Origin: an uncultured Eubacteriales bacterium
GTDB lineage: Bacteria > Bacillota > Clostridia > Oscillospirales > Oscillospiraceae
Length of the DNA stretch: 64,000 nt
Direction: 5' to 3'
Assembly (NCBI GenBank): GCA_900317905.1
Contig: ONIN01000011.1
Span: 62,001 to 126,000 of the forward strand
This document shows positions 9,101 through 16,846 of the stretch, piece after piece. Numbering within the stretch: position 1 is the stretch's first letter; each line of letters begins with the position of its first letter. The notes below the pieces were generated by a model that made no database searches, had not been told where the DNA came from, and was given only the letters and a program-made list of their open reading frames with translations. The translations under genes and the position numbers were made by a program.

Positions 9101-10147
9101 GTTGTTCGCTACAACGTGCCCACCCTTTCCTTCGACGGCCTGACGCCCGGCGAGACCTATTACCTGGTGCTGAATGTGCTGAAGAGCTCCAACTACAAGC
9201 TGGACGGCATCCGCGTCTACAACGCCATCGCCGATCAGAGCGCCTATGAGGGCTCTAGTGAGCAGTATGGCGCCTACATCAACCTGCGTGACGCGCTGGT
9301 GAACAACGGCAGCAGCTTCGAGTCCTTCAACGGAGCTGTGTCCGGTGCACTGTTCATCGATGATCCTGACAAGCTGGAGCTTGAGCAGCAGCAGATCGAC
9401 GGTACGACCGGTGAGCCTGTGTTTGATGATGAGGGCGAACCTGTCAAGGTGAAGGTGTATAAGGATTCATTTGAGGCTTACCAGAAGAACAGCCCGAAGA
9501 ACGAAATCTACCTCGATGAGGGCGAGACCATCACCTTTACGCTCACCAGCACCGCACAGCAGCCTGGCACCAAGCTCTGGGTCGGCCTGAGCGCACCGGA
9601 TGATGGTAAGAATACCGGCAGGGTCAAGATCAATGGTACAGAAGTCCCGGTCAACTCTGCTGTGGACACCTATTATGAGATCACTGCCGAAATGCTGGAA
9701 GGCAGAAACGGCTCCGTCACCATTACAAACACCACCGACAGCCTGATTTCGGTCACCAACCTGAAGATCACCGGCAACCAGGACATTTACAATGCGGTAA
9801 CTGCGCCGAAGGCAAAGGCGAGCTCCCTCAGCGTGGAGGATGCCATGGCCACGACCCTGTCTGTGGAAGACGCGATGCCGCTGGTGTTCGCGCCGCTGAC
9901 CATGCGCACGGTGATGCTGGCAGCCAACGACGGTGTGGATCCCGAGGTGATCACCGCCGAGCCGGAAACGTCCGACGAACCGGAAACGCCTGACGATCCG
10001 GAAGTGATCGACGAACCGGAGGAGACCCCGGAACCCACGCCCACCCCGGTACCCACTCCGGCGCCGACACCCACCCCGACGCCGCACAGCATCGCAAGCT
10101 TTATCAACGCGGTGTTCAGATCCATCAGCCGGCTCTTCCGATTCTGA
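6170..10147 (+). CDS. Very large secreted lipase-like alpha/beta hydrolase
   Basis: A 1325-residue exported protein. Residues 1-28 are a Sec signal peptide ending TAFAEN. The alpha/beta-hydrolase region spans about residues 40-650; the nucleophile elbow is ITGFSRAGATAN with Ser263, and VAVGVRGAG lies on a preceding strand. This resembles class 3 lipase/Mbeg1-like hydrolases. Beta-rich modules follow (about 660-1215), including an insert rich in acidic residues and Gln near 1065-1100. Then come a duplicated LSVEDAM segment (about 1222-1238), a Pro/Thr linker (PTPTPVPTPAPTPTPTP) and a short cationic, aromatic tail ending SRLFRF. There is no SLH, LPXTG or dockerin. Lipid or ester cleavage outside the cell is inferred. 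Monocistronic, between a strong promoter and a terminator. Confidence 0.8.
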   Translation: MRNTTRKCLALFLAVLQLAVLFPLTAFAENADQSNSETPVLNEMKVGTVQFQSFNFLGDNATGSDGVDYTSTFYYTDDFFSPSAIHETNSTSLKWSDLTASEMSLASMSFDFATAAYATNVGNVKNATSRTWDNTDYSDKAVNARNLLTTCGFEGFEAYDYNHAPTNDSIAYVIAHKKITVWDETANDNKEFTLVAVGVRGAGYGAEWASNVTIGNKSNNQLPANGRHWGFDDAAVTICAGIRSYLTAHNITSDAKYWITGFSRAGATANLVAGYVTDGAESTYHTHQRDVYGFTWECPKGAAKSESALNYKNIHNIINAMDAVPKVSPDAFQHQRLGVDYVMPYYGNTSTSENTAYYTRMREVLKTIAVGAYNYGGESYQADPLIEYTDPANYPYNRTMTVYTITATRLIGDAIDGVLMDNFGTVEATGSNKKLTAKYIDKFIDDLINVFLVSGAWSGKIGASNTTSALNNRTKFIAEYQAHFRNVLGYLLDYSGPAFLGMVDALIDAVGDQMSMSNTVTNAGLGLAFLNFYEYPTSTYKWGVPPFIDPWVGSPSWAGQTRRAVLVSEAQPVVKNVIRNMVGDFIDPQGITRTTFENSMDKLVELVVNLYADELSRYNSNYFGTTLHYMWQILCVHEQEVVMSWIKSLDSNHMNRSARTITIPAGCDATLYEFRPEFEGNLNDELDTSAPVVAEVKNGALVTETLKDQRIYSTTSNGNIDIRYPASLQIRADIKSASGFNTGTVKVADYRTTNAYINVSNGKSQYETTTLNSSTGYSSVTSTTATNVTAANTALSNYGVALAAGDTLHILADEIGEFNENKPQTYSLSIDKVPEVTVLDYGTPSDAAGTDQSSAILLGVNKTSESTVDNSHGIKTRQTQLTIPASSVYYDDDFNRTDLTGDPGDTIFSSAAEILDVENTTQYWYKFQGSRVDVYCTTYNQEGTGENAVTPGYVQAKVLAADKQTVVQTATIRNQSDVVRYNVPTLSFDGLTPGETYYLVLNVLKSSNYKLDGIRVYNAIADQSAYEGSSEQYGAYINLRDALVNNGSSFESFNGAVSGALFIDDPDKLELEQQQIDGTTGEPVFDDEGEPVKVKVYKDSFEAYQKNSPKNEIYLDEGETITFTLTSTAQQPGTKLWVGLSAPDDGKNTGRVKINGTEVPVNSAVDTYYEITAEMLEGRNGSVTITNTTDSLISVTNLKITGNQDIYNAVTAPKAKASSLSVEDAMATTLSVEDAMPLVFAPLTMRTVMLAANDGVDPEVITAEPETSDEPETPDDPEVIDEPEETPEPTPTPVPTPAPTPTPTPHSIASFINAVFRSISRLFRF

Positions 10148-10165
10148 GCAAAACCCAATAATCTG

Positions 10166-10199
10166 ACCATGCGCGCCGCTTTCGGTGCGCATGGTTTTT
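10166..10199 (+). terminator. Rho-independent terminator after the lipase-like gene
   Basis: A stem of ACCATGCGC with GCGCATGGT, extended inward, followed by TTTTTA. Confidence 0.85.
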
Positions 10200-10277
10200 A
10201 CGTTTCGTACATTGACATTCAGACACAATCATGCTAATTTGGACACAGGAAATTTTTGCTTATGGGAGGGCAAGAAT

Positions 10278-11144
10278 ATGGCAAAGAAGAAAACGATTCT
10301 CGATCTCTATAAGATGAAAGAAACCGGCGAACAGGCCGTCTGGATGGTGCTCTATGACGCGTGCTTCGCCTCCTACGCCGAGGAAGCCGGCATGGACATG
10401 ATCCTCTGCGGCGACTCCGTGGGCATGATCGTCTACGGCTATCCTGGCACCGTTCCGGTGACCATGGACGTCTCCATCGCCCACGCCCAGGCCGTCCGCC
10501 GCGGCGCGCCAAACACCTACCTGATCGGCGACATGCCCTTCGGCTCCTACCACATCAGCGCCGAGGACGCGGTGAAAAACGCCCTGCGGTTCTACAAGGA
10601 AGCGGACGTGGACGCCATCAAGCTGGAGGGCGGCGTGGCGGTTGCGGACAAGATCCGCGCCATCGTCAACGCCGGCATGGTGGTCTTCGGCCACATTGGT
10701 CTGACGCCCCAGTCCTCTGCCGCCATGGGCGGTTTCAAGGCCCAGGGCCGCACTGCCGAGGCTGCCAGAGCCATCATCGAGGACGCCATCGCCGTCTATG
10801 AGGCGGGTGCCCGCTGCCTGCTGCTGGAGGGCGTGCCCGAGGAGGTCTGCGCCTACGTGCACAAGATGCTCCCGATCCCGGTCTACGGCATCGGCGCCGG
10901 CGCCGACACCGACGGTCAGGTGCTGCTGGCCGCCGACGCGCTGGGCATGTACAAGAACTTCACCCCGAAGTTTGCAAAGAAATACTGCGACATCGCCGGC
11001 GTGGCCACTCAGGGCATGATGGACTACATCAAAGAGGTCAAAGAGGGCCAGTTCCCCATGCCGGAACACAAGTACAAATTCACCGGCGACCTGGACGCGC
11101 TGGACGCCCTGTTCGAAGAGATGAAGGACAAGTTTCATAAATAA
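10278..11144 (+). CDS. panB: 3-methyl-2-oxobutanoate hydroxymethyltransferase
   Basis: A 288-residue ketopantoate hydroxymethyltransferase. It transfers a hydroxymethyl group from 5,10-methylene-tetrahydrofolate to 2-oxoisovalerate, the first step of pantothenate synthesis. Visible signatures are ILCGDSVGMIVYGYPGT with the metal-binding Asp-Ser, the VTMD segment, DMPFGSYH, AIKLEGG with the active-site Lys, and LLLEGVP. The ATG at 10278 has GGGAGGG upstream; a longer reading would run into the preceding terminator. The next gene is fhs, 18 bases on, then folD, so the cofactor-making enzymes and a cofactor user sit together. panC and panD are not in the window. Confidence 0.93.
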   Translation: MAKKKTILDLYKMKETGEQAVWMVLYDACFASYAEEAGMDMILCGDSVGMIVYGYPGTVPVTMDVSIAHAQAVRRGAPNTYLIGDMPFGSYHISAEDAVKNALRFYKEADVDAIKLEGGVAVADKIRAIVNAGMVVFGHIGLTPQSSAAMGGFKAQGRTAEAARAIIEDAIAVYEAGARCLLLEGVPEEVCAYVHKMLPIPVYGIGAGADTDGQVLLAADALGMYKNFTPKFAKKYCDIAGVATQGMMDYIKEVKEGQFPMPEHKYKFTGDLDALDALFEEMKDKFHK

Positions 11145-11162
11145 TAAAAGGGAGACAGATTC

Positions 11163-12839
11163 ATGGCTTTTTTAACGGACATTGAGATCGCGCAGGCCTG
11201 CAAGATGCGCCCCATCGGGGAAGTTGCCGAGATCGCCGGCGTGCCGGAGGAATACCTGGAGCAGTACGGCCGCTACAAGGCCAAGGTGGACAACCGGCTT
11301 CTGAAGGATCTGGAGCAAAAGCCCAACGGCAAGCTGATCCTGGTCACTGCCATCACCCCCACCCCGGCGGGCGAGGGAAAGACCACCACCAGCGTGGGCC
11401 TCACCGACGGCCTGAGAAAGCTGGGGAAGAACGCCGTGGTGGCGCTGCGTGAGCCCAGCCTCGGCCCGGTCTTCGGCATCAAGGGCGGCGCTGCCGGCGG
11501 CGGCTATGCCCAGGTGGTGCCCATGGAGGACATCAACCTCCACTTCACCGGCGACTTCCACGCCATCGGCGCGGCCAACAACCTGCTGGCCGCCATGCTG
11601 GACAACCACATCCAGCAGGGCAACAGCCTCGGCATCGACCCCAAGTCCATCACCTGGAAGCGCGCGGTGGACATGAATGACCGCCAGCTGCGTCAGATCG
11701 TGGACGGCCTCGGCGGCAGACTCCAGGGCGTCCCCAGAGAGGACGGCTTCGAAATCACCGTTGCCAGCGAGATCATGGCCGTGTTCTGCCTGGCTGCCGA
11801 CATCATGGATCTGAAGGCGCGGCTGGCGCGGATCATTGTGGGCTATACCTACGACGGCAAGCCCGTTACCGCCCATGACCTGAAGGCCGAGGGTGCCATG
11901 GCGGCTCTGCTGAAGGATGCCATCAAGCCGAATCTGGTGCAGACCCTGGAGGGCACTCCTGCTTTCATCCACGGCGGTCCCTTCGCCAACATCGCCCACG
12001 GCTGCAACTCCATCATCGCCACCCGCATGGCCCTGAAGCTCTCGGACTACACCGTCACCGAGGCGGGCTTCGCTGCGGATCTGGGCGCGGAGAAGTTCCT
12101 GGACATCAAGTGCCGCATGGCGGGCCTCACGCCGTCGGCGGTCGTCATCGTCGCCACCGTCCGTGCTTTAAAATATCACGGCGGCGTTGCGAAGGCGGAT
12201 CTGAACAACGAGAATCTGGAAGCCCTGGAGAAGGGCCTCCCGAACCTGCTGCAGCACGTCTCCAACATCCGGGACGTCTACGGCCTGCCCTGTGTGGTGG
12301 CCATCAACGCTTTCCCGACGGACACCAAGGCCGAGCTGGATCTGGTGGAGAAAAAGTGCAACGAGCTGGGCGTGAACGTGGCCCTCAGCGAAGTCTGGGC
12401 CAAGGGCGGCGAGGGCGGCAAGGCCCTGGCGGCCGAAGTGGTGCGCCTGTGCGAGGAGCCGGGCAACTTCCAGTTCTCCTACCCGCTGGATCTCTCCATC
12501 GAAGAGAAGCTGGAGCTGATCTGCAAGCGGATCTACCACGCCGACGCTGTGGAGCTCACCGCCAACGCGAAAAAGCAGGCGAAGCAGCTCACCGACCTGG
12601 GCTTCGCGGGAATGCCGATCTGCATGGCCAAGACCCAGTATTCCTTCTCCGACGACCCGGCCCTGCTGGGCGCCCCGAAAGGATTCAAGGTCACCGTTCG
12701 GAATCTGAAGGTCAGCGCGGGCGCGGGCTTCATCGTGGCCCTCACCGGTGACATCATGACCATGCCGGGTCTGCCGAAGGTGCCCGCCGCCGAGCGGATC
12801 GACGTGGACGAAAACGGCGTCATCTCCGGCCTGTTCTGA
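11163..12839 (+). CDS. fhs: Formate--tetrahydrofolate ligase
   Basis: A 558-residue 10-formyl-tetrahydrofolate synthetase, the usual length. It joins formate to tetrahydrofolate using ATP. The P-loop is [17 protein letters not shown] at about residue 65. Other family segments are [20 protein letters not shown] and [11 protein letters not shown], plus [13 protein letters not shown] and the C-terminal MTMPGLP. In anaerobes it serves C1 assimilation, purine synthesis or the Wood-Ljungdahl methyl branch; no other Wood-Ljungdahl genes are visible here. folD starts one base after its stop, implying a single transcript. The FocA-like channel further downstream could supply formate. Confidence 0.97.
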   Translation: MAFLTDIEIAQACKMRPIGEVAEIAGVPEEYLEQYGRYKAKVDNRLLKDLEQKPNGKLILVTAITPTPAGEGKTTTSVGLTDGLRKLGKNAVVALREPSLGPVFGIKGGAAGGGYAQVVPMEDINLHFTGDFHAIGAANNLLAAMLDNHIQQGNSLGIDPKSITWKRAVDMNDRQLRQIVDGLGGRLQGVPREDGFEITVASEIMAVFCLAADIMDLKARLARIIVGYTYDGKPVTAHDLKAEGAMAALLKDAIKPNLVQTLEGTPAFIHGGPFANIAHGCNSIIATRMALKLSDYTVTEAGFAADLGAEKFLDIKCRMAGLTPSAVVIVATVRALKYHGGVAKADLNNENLEALEKGLPNLLQHVSNIRDVYGLPCVVAINAFPTDTKAELDLVEKKCNELGVNVALSEVWAKGGEGGKALAAEVVRLCEEPGNFQFSYPLDLSIEEKLELICKRIYHADAVELTANAKKQAKQLTDLGFAGMPICMAKTQYSFSDDPALLGAPKGFKVTVRNLKVSAGAGFIVALTGDIMTMPGLPKVPAAERIDVDENGVISGLF

Positions 12840-12840
12840 G

Positions 12841-13692
12841 ATGGCTGAGATCCTGAAGGGCGCGCCTGCCGCCAAAGCGCTGAACGCGGAGACCCTGCAG
12901 CGGGTGCAGAACCTGCGCGCCTCCGGCGTCCAGCCAAAGCTTGCGATCCTCAGAGTGGGGGAACGGCCGGACGATGTGGCCTATGAGACTGCCGCCATGA
13001 AGCGCTGTGCGGCGCTGGAGATCGAGGTTGAGCGTGTGCTGCTGCCGGCAGACTGTGATCAGTCGGAGCTGCTCTCCGCCATCGACGGATTGAATCAGGA
13101 TACCAGCGTCCACGGGGTTTTGATGTTCCGGCCGCTGCCGAAGCACCTGGACGAGGCGGCAGCCTGCGAGCGGCTGAGCCCGATGAAGGACGTGGACGGC
13201 ATCACCTCCGGCTCCATGGCGAAGGTCTATTCCGGCGTGGGCGCGGGGTTCGCCCCCTGCACTGCCCAGGCGGTGCTGGAGCTGCTGCGGCATTATGAGA
13301 TCCCGCTGAAAGGCAAACGGGTGACGGTCATCGGCAGAAGCCTCGTGATCGGGAGACCCGCCGCCATGCTGCTGATGGGTGAAAACGCCACCGTGACCCT
13401 CTGCCACAGCAAAACCGAAAACCTACCTCAGATCACCCGATCCGCAGACGTGGTGGTTGCCGCTTTGGGAAAGGCGGAGACCATCGGCGCTGCCTATCTG
13501 CGTGAAGGCCAGACCGTGGTGGACGTGGGCATCAGCTTCAGCGAAGAAAAGCAGTGCCTGGTGGGGGATGTGGATTTTGATGCGGCGTCCGAGATCGTCG
13601 CTGCCATCACCCCGGTGCCCGGCGGCGTCGGGAGTCTCACCACTGCCATCCTCGCGAGCCACGTTGCCCAGTCCGCGGAACAATCAGAATAA
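12841..13692 (+). CDS. folD: Methylene-THF dehydrogenase / methenyl-THF cyclohydrolase
   Basis: A 283-residue bifunctional FolD that interconverts 10-formyl-, 5,10-methenyl- and 5,10-methylene-tetrahydrofolate with NAD(P)H. The catalytic Tyr-x3-Lys is seen as YETAAMK. Other signatures are PLPKHLDE, DVDGI, PCTAQAVLELL, the nucleotide-binding GRSLVIGRPAAMLL and the terminal PVPGGVGSLTTA. It starts one base after fhs, so translation is probably coupled, and it lies two genes after panB, which consumes its product. A hairpin follows. Confidence 0.96.
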   Translation: MAEILKGAPAAKALNAETLQRVQNLRASGVQPKLAILRVGERPDDVAYETAAMKRCAALEIEVERVLLPADCDQSELLSAIDGLNQDTSVHGVLMFRPLPKHLDEAAACERLSPMKDVDGITSGSMAKVYSGVGAGFAPCTAQAVLELLRHYEIPLKGKRVTVIGRSLVIGRPAAMLLMGENATVTLCHSKTENLPQITRSADVVVAALGKAETIGAAYLREGQTVVDVGISFSEEKQCLVGDVDFDAASEIVAAITPVPGGVGSLTTAILASHVAQSAEQSE

Positions 13693-13697
13693 CCAAA

Positions 13698-13724
13698 TCG
13701 CACCGGAAAAACCTTCCGGTGCGA
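13698..13724 (+). terminator. Hairpin terminator after folD
   Basis: An 11-base-pair stem TCGCACCGGAA / TTCCGGTGCGA with a 5-base loop; the following T-run is weak (GTCATTT). Confidence 0.6.
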
Positions 13725-13782
13725 GTCATTTATCCAAAAACGATGAAAATTTAAAATTTCTTCTCCAAATGGGTGAAATCTG

Positions 13783-13791
13783 TGCTATTAT
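13783..13791 (+). promoter_or_regulatory. Extended -10 promoter element before the flippase gene
   Basis: TGC directly before TATTAT, 38 bases upstream of the start codon, with no clear -35 element. Confidence 0.4.
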
Positions 13792-13828
13792 ATATAAGTT
13801 AGTCACCTGATGAATGGATGGAACCATT

Positions 13829-15250
13829 ATGAGTCAGAACAAATACAAGACCCTCGTGAACAACACCATGCTCATCAGCCTCGGCACCTTCGGGTCGAAG
13901 CTGCTGGTGTTTTTCATGGTGCGGTTTTATACCGGATACCTCACCACGGCGGACTACGGCACCGCCGACCTGATCACCCAGAGCGCGAACCTGCTTCTGA
14001 GCATCGTCTCCATGGGCATCACCGACGGCGTGTTCCGCTTTGCCATCAGCCATGTGAAGGAGCGCAGGCGGATCTTCTCCATCGGCCTGTACACCATCAC
14101 CCTGGGCGGTCTGCTGCTGTTCGGCATCCTGCCGCTGCTGGGCCTGGTGAAGCAGCTGCACCCCTACCTCTGGCTGATCGGCCTGTATATCATGGCCTCC
14201 TGCTACCACACCCTCTGCGCCCAGTTCATCCGGGCGGAAGGGAAGACCGCCCTCTTCGCGGTCCAGGGCATGATCAACACGCTGCTGGTCATCGTTTTGA
14301 ATATCATCTTCCTCGCGGTGCTCCACATGGGCATCACGGGCTATGTGCTCTCCATCGTGCTGGCGGACGTGTTCTGCGCGCTGCTGCTGTTCTTGCGGGA
14401 AAAGCTCTGGCGGCAGCTGACCCTGCATCCCGGCTGGCCCCACTGGAGAGAGATGCTGGCCTACTCCATCCCCATGATCCCGGCCACCATCTTCTGGTGG
14501 ATCACCAGTGTGTCCGACCGCTACATGGTCACCGGCTTCATCAGCGAGGCGGCCAACGGCGTCTACGCGGTGTCCTACAAGCTGCCGACCCTGCTGAGCA
14601 TCGTCTCCACCATCTTCATGGAGGCGTGGCAGTTCTCCGCGGTGGCGGAGTCGGAGGGGGACAGGCTGGAGCATGTCCGGTTCTTCTCCAGAGTCTGGGC
14701 GGCCTTCCAGGCGGTGATGTTCCTGGCTGCGGGCGCCATCACGGCGTTGGCAAAGCCGCTGGTGAACGTCCTCACCGCGACGCCGGAGTTCTATGAGGCG
14801 TGGCTCTACGTGCCGGTACTGTCGGCAGCCATGGTCTACTCCTCTCTGGTGAGCTTTCTCGGAAGCGTCTACATGGTGGAGAAAAACTCCATGCGCACCT
14901 TCCTCACCGCCATGATCGGCGCGGTGCTGAACATCATCCTGAACCTGCTTCTGATCCCCTCGAAGCTGGGGGTGCAGGGCGCGGCCATCGCCACCTGCAT
15001 CAGCTACTTCGTGGTGTTCCTGATCCGCGCGGCGGACGTGCGGCGGTTCATCCCCTTCAAGCTCTATCCCATCGGCCTCACGGAAAACTCCATCCTGCTG
15101 CTGGTGCAGATCGTCTTTATGGTTCTGGAGCTTCCGGGCTGGATCTGGGTGCAGTGTGTGTGCATGCTGCTGATGCTCTATCTGAACCGCACCCCGGTGA
15201 AAAACACCCTCGGCCGCGTGCTGGGCATGGTGCACAGAAAACGCGCTTAA
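13829..15250 (+). CDS. Polysaccharide flippase (Wzx/RfbX-like, MOP superfamily)
   Basis: A 473-residue membrane protein with about 14 hydrophobic segments. The N-terminus (NTMLISLGTFGSKLLVFFMV followed by YTGYLTTADYGTADL) is typical of O-antigen/teichoic polysaccharide flippases. Such proteins move lipid-linked oligosaccharides across the membrane; the glycan is unknown and no glycosyltransferases are adjacent. A start 15 bases earlier (ATG at 13814) is also possible; neither has a strong ribosome-binding site, so the start is uncertain. The small membrane protein gene follows after 25 bases. Confidence 0.88.
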   Translation: MSQNKYKTLVNNTMLISLGTFGSKLLVFFMVRFYTGYLTTADYGTADLITQSANLLLSIVSMGITDGVFRFAISHVKERRRIFSIGLYTITLGGLLLFGILPLLGLVKQLHPYLWLIGLYIMASCYHTLCAQFIRAEGKTALFAVQGMINTLLVIVLNIIFLAVLHMGITGYVLSIVLADVFCALLLFLREKLWRQLTLHPGWPHWREMLAYSIPMIPATIFWWITSVSDRYMVTGFISEAANGVYAVSYKLPTLLSIVSTIFMEAWQFSAVAESEGDRLEHVRFFSRVWAAFQAVMFLAAGAITALAKPLVNVLTATPEFYEAWLYVPVLSAAMVYSSLVSFLGSVYMVEKNSMRTFLTAMIGAVLNIILNLLLIPSKLGVQGAAIATCISYFVVFLIRAADVRRFIPFKLYPIGLTENSILLLVQIVFMVLELPGWIWVQCVCMLLMLYLNRTPVKNTLGRVLGMVHRKRA

Positions 15251-15275
15251 CTGATTCAATCGGAGGATTGTTACG

Positions 15276-15755
15276 TTGAAGATATGGAACAGCTTCCTGG
15301 GGAAGCTATTGATGACTTTTCTGATCTCCATGGTGCCGGTGGTGGAGCTGCGGGGCGCGATCCCGATCGGCGTGGCCCACGGTCTGCCCTTCTGGTGGGC
15401 GATCCCGGTGGCCATCGTGGGCAATCTGGTGCCGGTGCCCTTCATTATTATCTTTATCAAGAAGATCTTCGCCTGGCTCCGCACCAAGAGCAAGTGGCTG
15501 AACGATCTGGTGACCAGACTGGAAAACCGGGCCATCAGCAAGATCGACACCGTGAAAAAGTACCAGTTCTGGGGCCTGTTCATGTTTGTGGCGATCCCGC
15601 TTCCGGGCACCGGCGCCTGGACCGGCGCGCTGATCGCCGCCATGATGGACATGGACTTAAAGGACGCCTGGCCCTCCATCACTTTGGGCGTCATCACCGC
15701 CGGCGCCATCGTGGCATTCGTGACTTACGGCGCAGGAGCATTGTTATTCGGTTAA
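15276..15755 (+). CDS. Small multidrug export-like membrane protein (COG2426)
   Basis: A 159-residue protein with four hydrophobic segments. The family signature is PVVELRGAIPIGVAHGLPFW near the N-terminus and AIPLPGTGAWTGALIAA in the second half. The Pfam name is small multidrug export protein, but the biochemical role is not established. It starts with TTG at 15276, with CGGAGGA eight bases upstream. It probably shares a transcript with the flippase. Confidence 0.87.
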   Translation: MKIWNSFLGKLLMTFLISMVPVVELRGAIPIGVAHGLPFWWAIPVAIVGNLVPVPFIIIFIKKIFAWLRTKSKWLNDLVTRLENRAISKIDTVKKYQFWGLFMFVAIPLPGTGAWTGALIAAMMDMDLKDAWPSITLGVITAGAIVAFVTYGAGALLFG

Positions 15756-15797
15756 AGCTTCAGCCGAAAACGTTGTTTTCGCCTGAGTTCTGCGCTG

Positions 15798-15896
15798 CGA
15801 AAAACATTTTTTGGCGCAAGTACGACTTGCGATAGAAAAAATGTTTTCTCCGCGAGCGGAATTTTGCGCGCCCAAACCAAGTGTGGGCGGTAAAAT
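15798..15896. repeat. Structured dispersed repeat, copy 1
   Basis: A roughly 99-base element matched by a second copy at 28528-28625. It holds three nested or serial inverted repeats: an outer AT stem (GAAAAACATTTTTT with AAAAAATGTTTTC) around an inner CGCAAGT / ACTTGCG hairpin, a CCG-CGAG-CGG hairpin, and CGCCC / GGGCG. The differences from copy 2 mostly preserve pairing. It lies between the COG2426 gene and the lipoprotein gene. Confidence 0.75.
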
Positions 15897-15936
15897 GATA
15901 TTTGATTTTGTTTGTTGATAAGCTTTGGTGATATCT

Positions 15937-16776
15937 ATGAATCATTCAACAACCAAACGTCTGGCGTCGTTGCTGATCGCCTGCGTGCTGCTTTTGAGCC
16001 TCACCGGCTGCGGGGAGGATGTTGGGGAGTACCGCATCCTGAAAACCGTAGGCGAGGAGCGGTTCTCCATCGGCTACCGGGTGGGGGACCCCGTGGCGCT
16101 TTACGTGGACGCGGCCCTTCGGACTCTGGCGGCCGAGGGCACGGTGCATAAGCTGGCCATGCAGTGGCTGGGCACCGACAACACCGCCATGGAGGCGGAC
16201 GAAAAGGCCTTGGACGAGCTGGGCAAGATCCCCAAGCGCACCCTGATCGTGGGCGTCAACGAGAGCTGCTTCCCCCTGAGCTATTCCGACGGGGACACCT
16301 TCTCCGGCTTTGACATCGCTTTGGCCAAGGCGGTCTGCAAGCGGCTGGGGTGGAAGGTGAAGTTCCAGGCCATCGCCAGAAGCGACATCTATATCCAGCT
16401 CACCTCCGGCAACGTGGACTGCATCTGGGGCGGCATGCCCATGGACGACATCAACCTGGACGACAAAGGCAACGAAAAGCCCATGAGCGAGCAGCTGGCG
16501 GTCTCGGAGCCCTATCTGAGAAACGAGATCATCCTGATCACGAGGGTGGACTCCGAATACGGCTCCATGGCCAAGATCAAGGGCAAGACCCTGATGATGG
16601 ACTCCGGGCAGCAGTATATGGATGCCCTCACCGAGAGCGGCCTCCAGGATCGCTTCGGCCAGATCGAGCGCGTCAACGGCGGCGCCCAGCAGTGCTTCGA
16701 GGCGCTCAAAACCGGCCAGTGCGCCGCCATCCTCACGGACAGCGTGGCCCTGAGCTACTACACCAACGTGAACTGA
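15937..16776 (+). CDS. Solute-binding lipoprotein, family 3 type, apparently circularly permuted
   Basis: A 279-residue lipoprotein. The signal peptide ends in LLLSLTGC, so Cys25 should be lipidated. Residues about 101-279 match the first part of an SBP_bac_3 fold in order: TLIVGVNESCFPLSY, FSGFDIALAKAVCKRLGWKV, SGNVDCIWGGM, VSEPYLRNEIIL, then QCFEALKTGQCAAILTDSVA, stopping where the last hinge strand should begin. That missing C-terminal part is at the N-terminus instead: FSIGYRVGDPVALYVDAALR and TLAAEGTVHKLAMQWLG (about 43-79). No ABC permease or ATPase is adjacent. The ligand is probably an amino acid by family; the role is unknown. The start is weak: ATG at 15937, with in-frame TTG and GTG just upstream. 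Confidence 0.83.
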   Translation: MNHSTTKRLASLLIACVLLLSLTGCGEDVGEYRILKTVGEERFSIGYRVGDPVALYVDAALRTLAAEGTVHKLAMQWLGTDNTAMEADEKALDELGKIPKRTLIVGVNESCFPLSYSDGDTFSGFDIALAKAVCKRLGWKVKFQAIARSDIYIQLTSGNVDCIWGGMPMDDINLDDKGNEKPMSEQLAVSEPYLRNEIILITRVDSEYGSMAKIKGKTLMMDSGQQYMDALTESGLQDRFGQIERVNGGAQQCFEALKTGQCAAILTDSVALSYYTNVN

Positions 16777-16846
16777 AGCAATAACAATAAAATTATTGTG
16801 ATTCCAATAAAAACCGGATTCAATCCGGGGGAAAGAGGAGTTAGAA

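Noticed and set aside
15276-15835. Alternative frame over the small membrane protein
   Set aside because: The in-frame TTG start with a good ribosome-binding site gives a known membrane family; the other frame gives low-complexity sequence and runs into the repeat.
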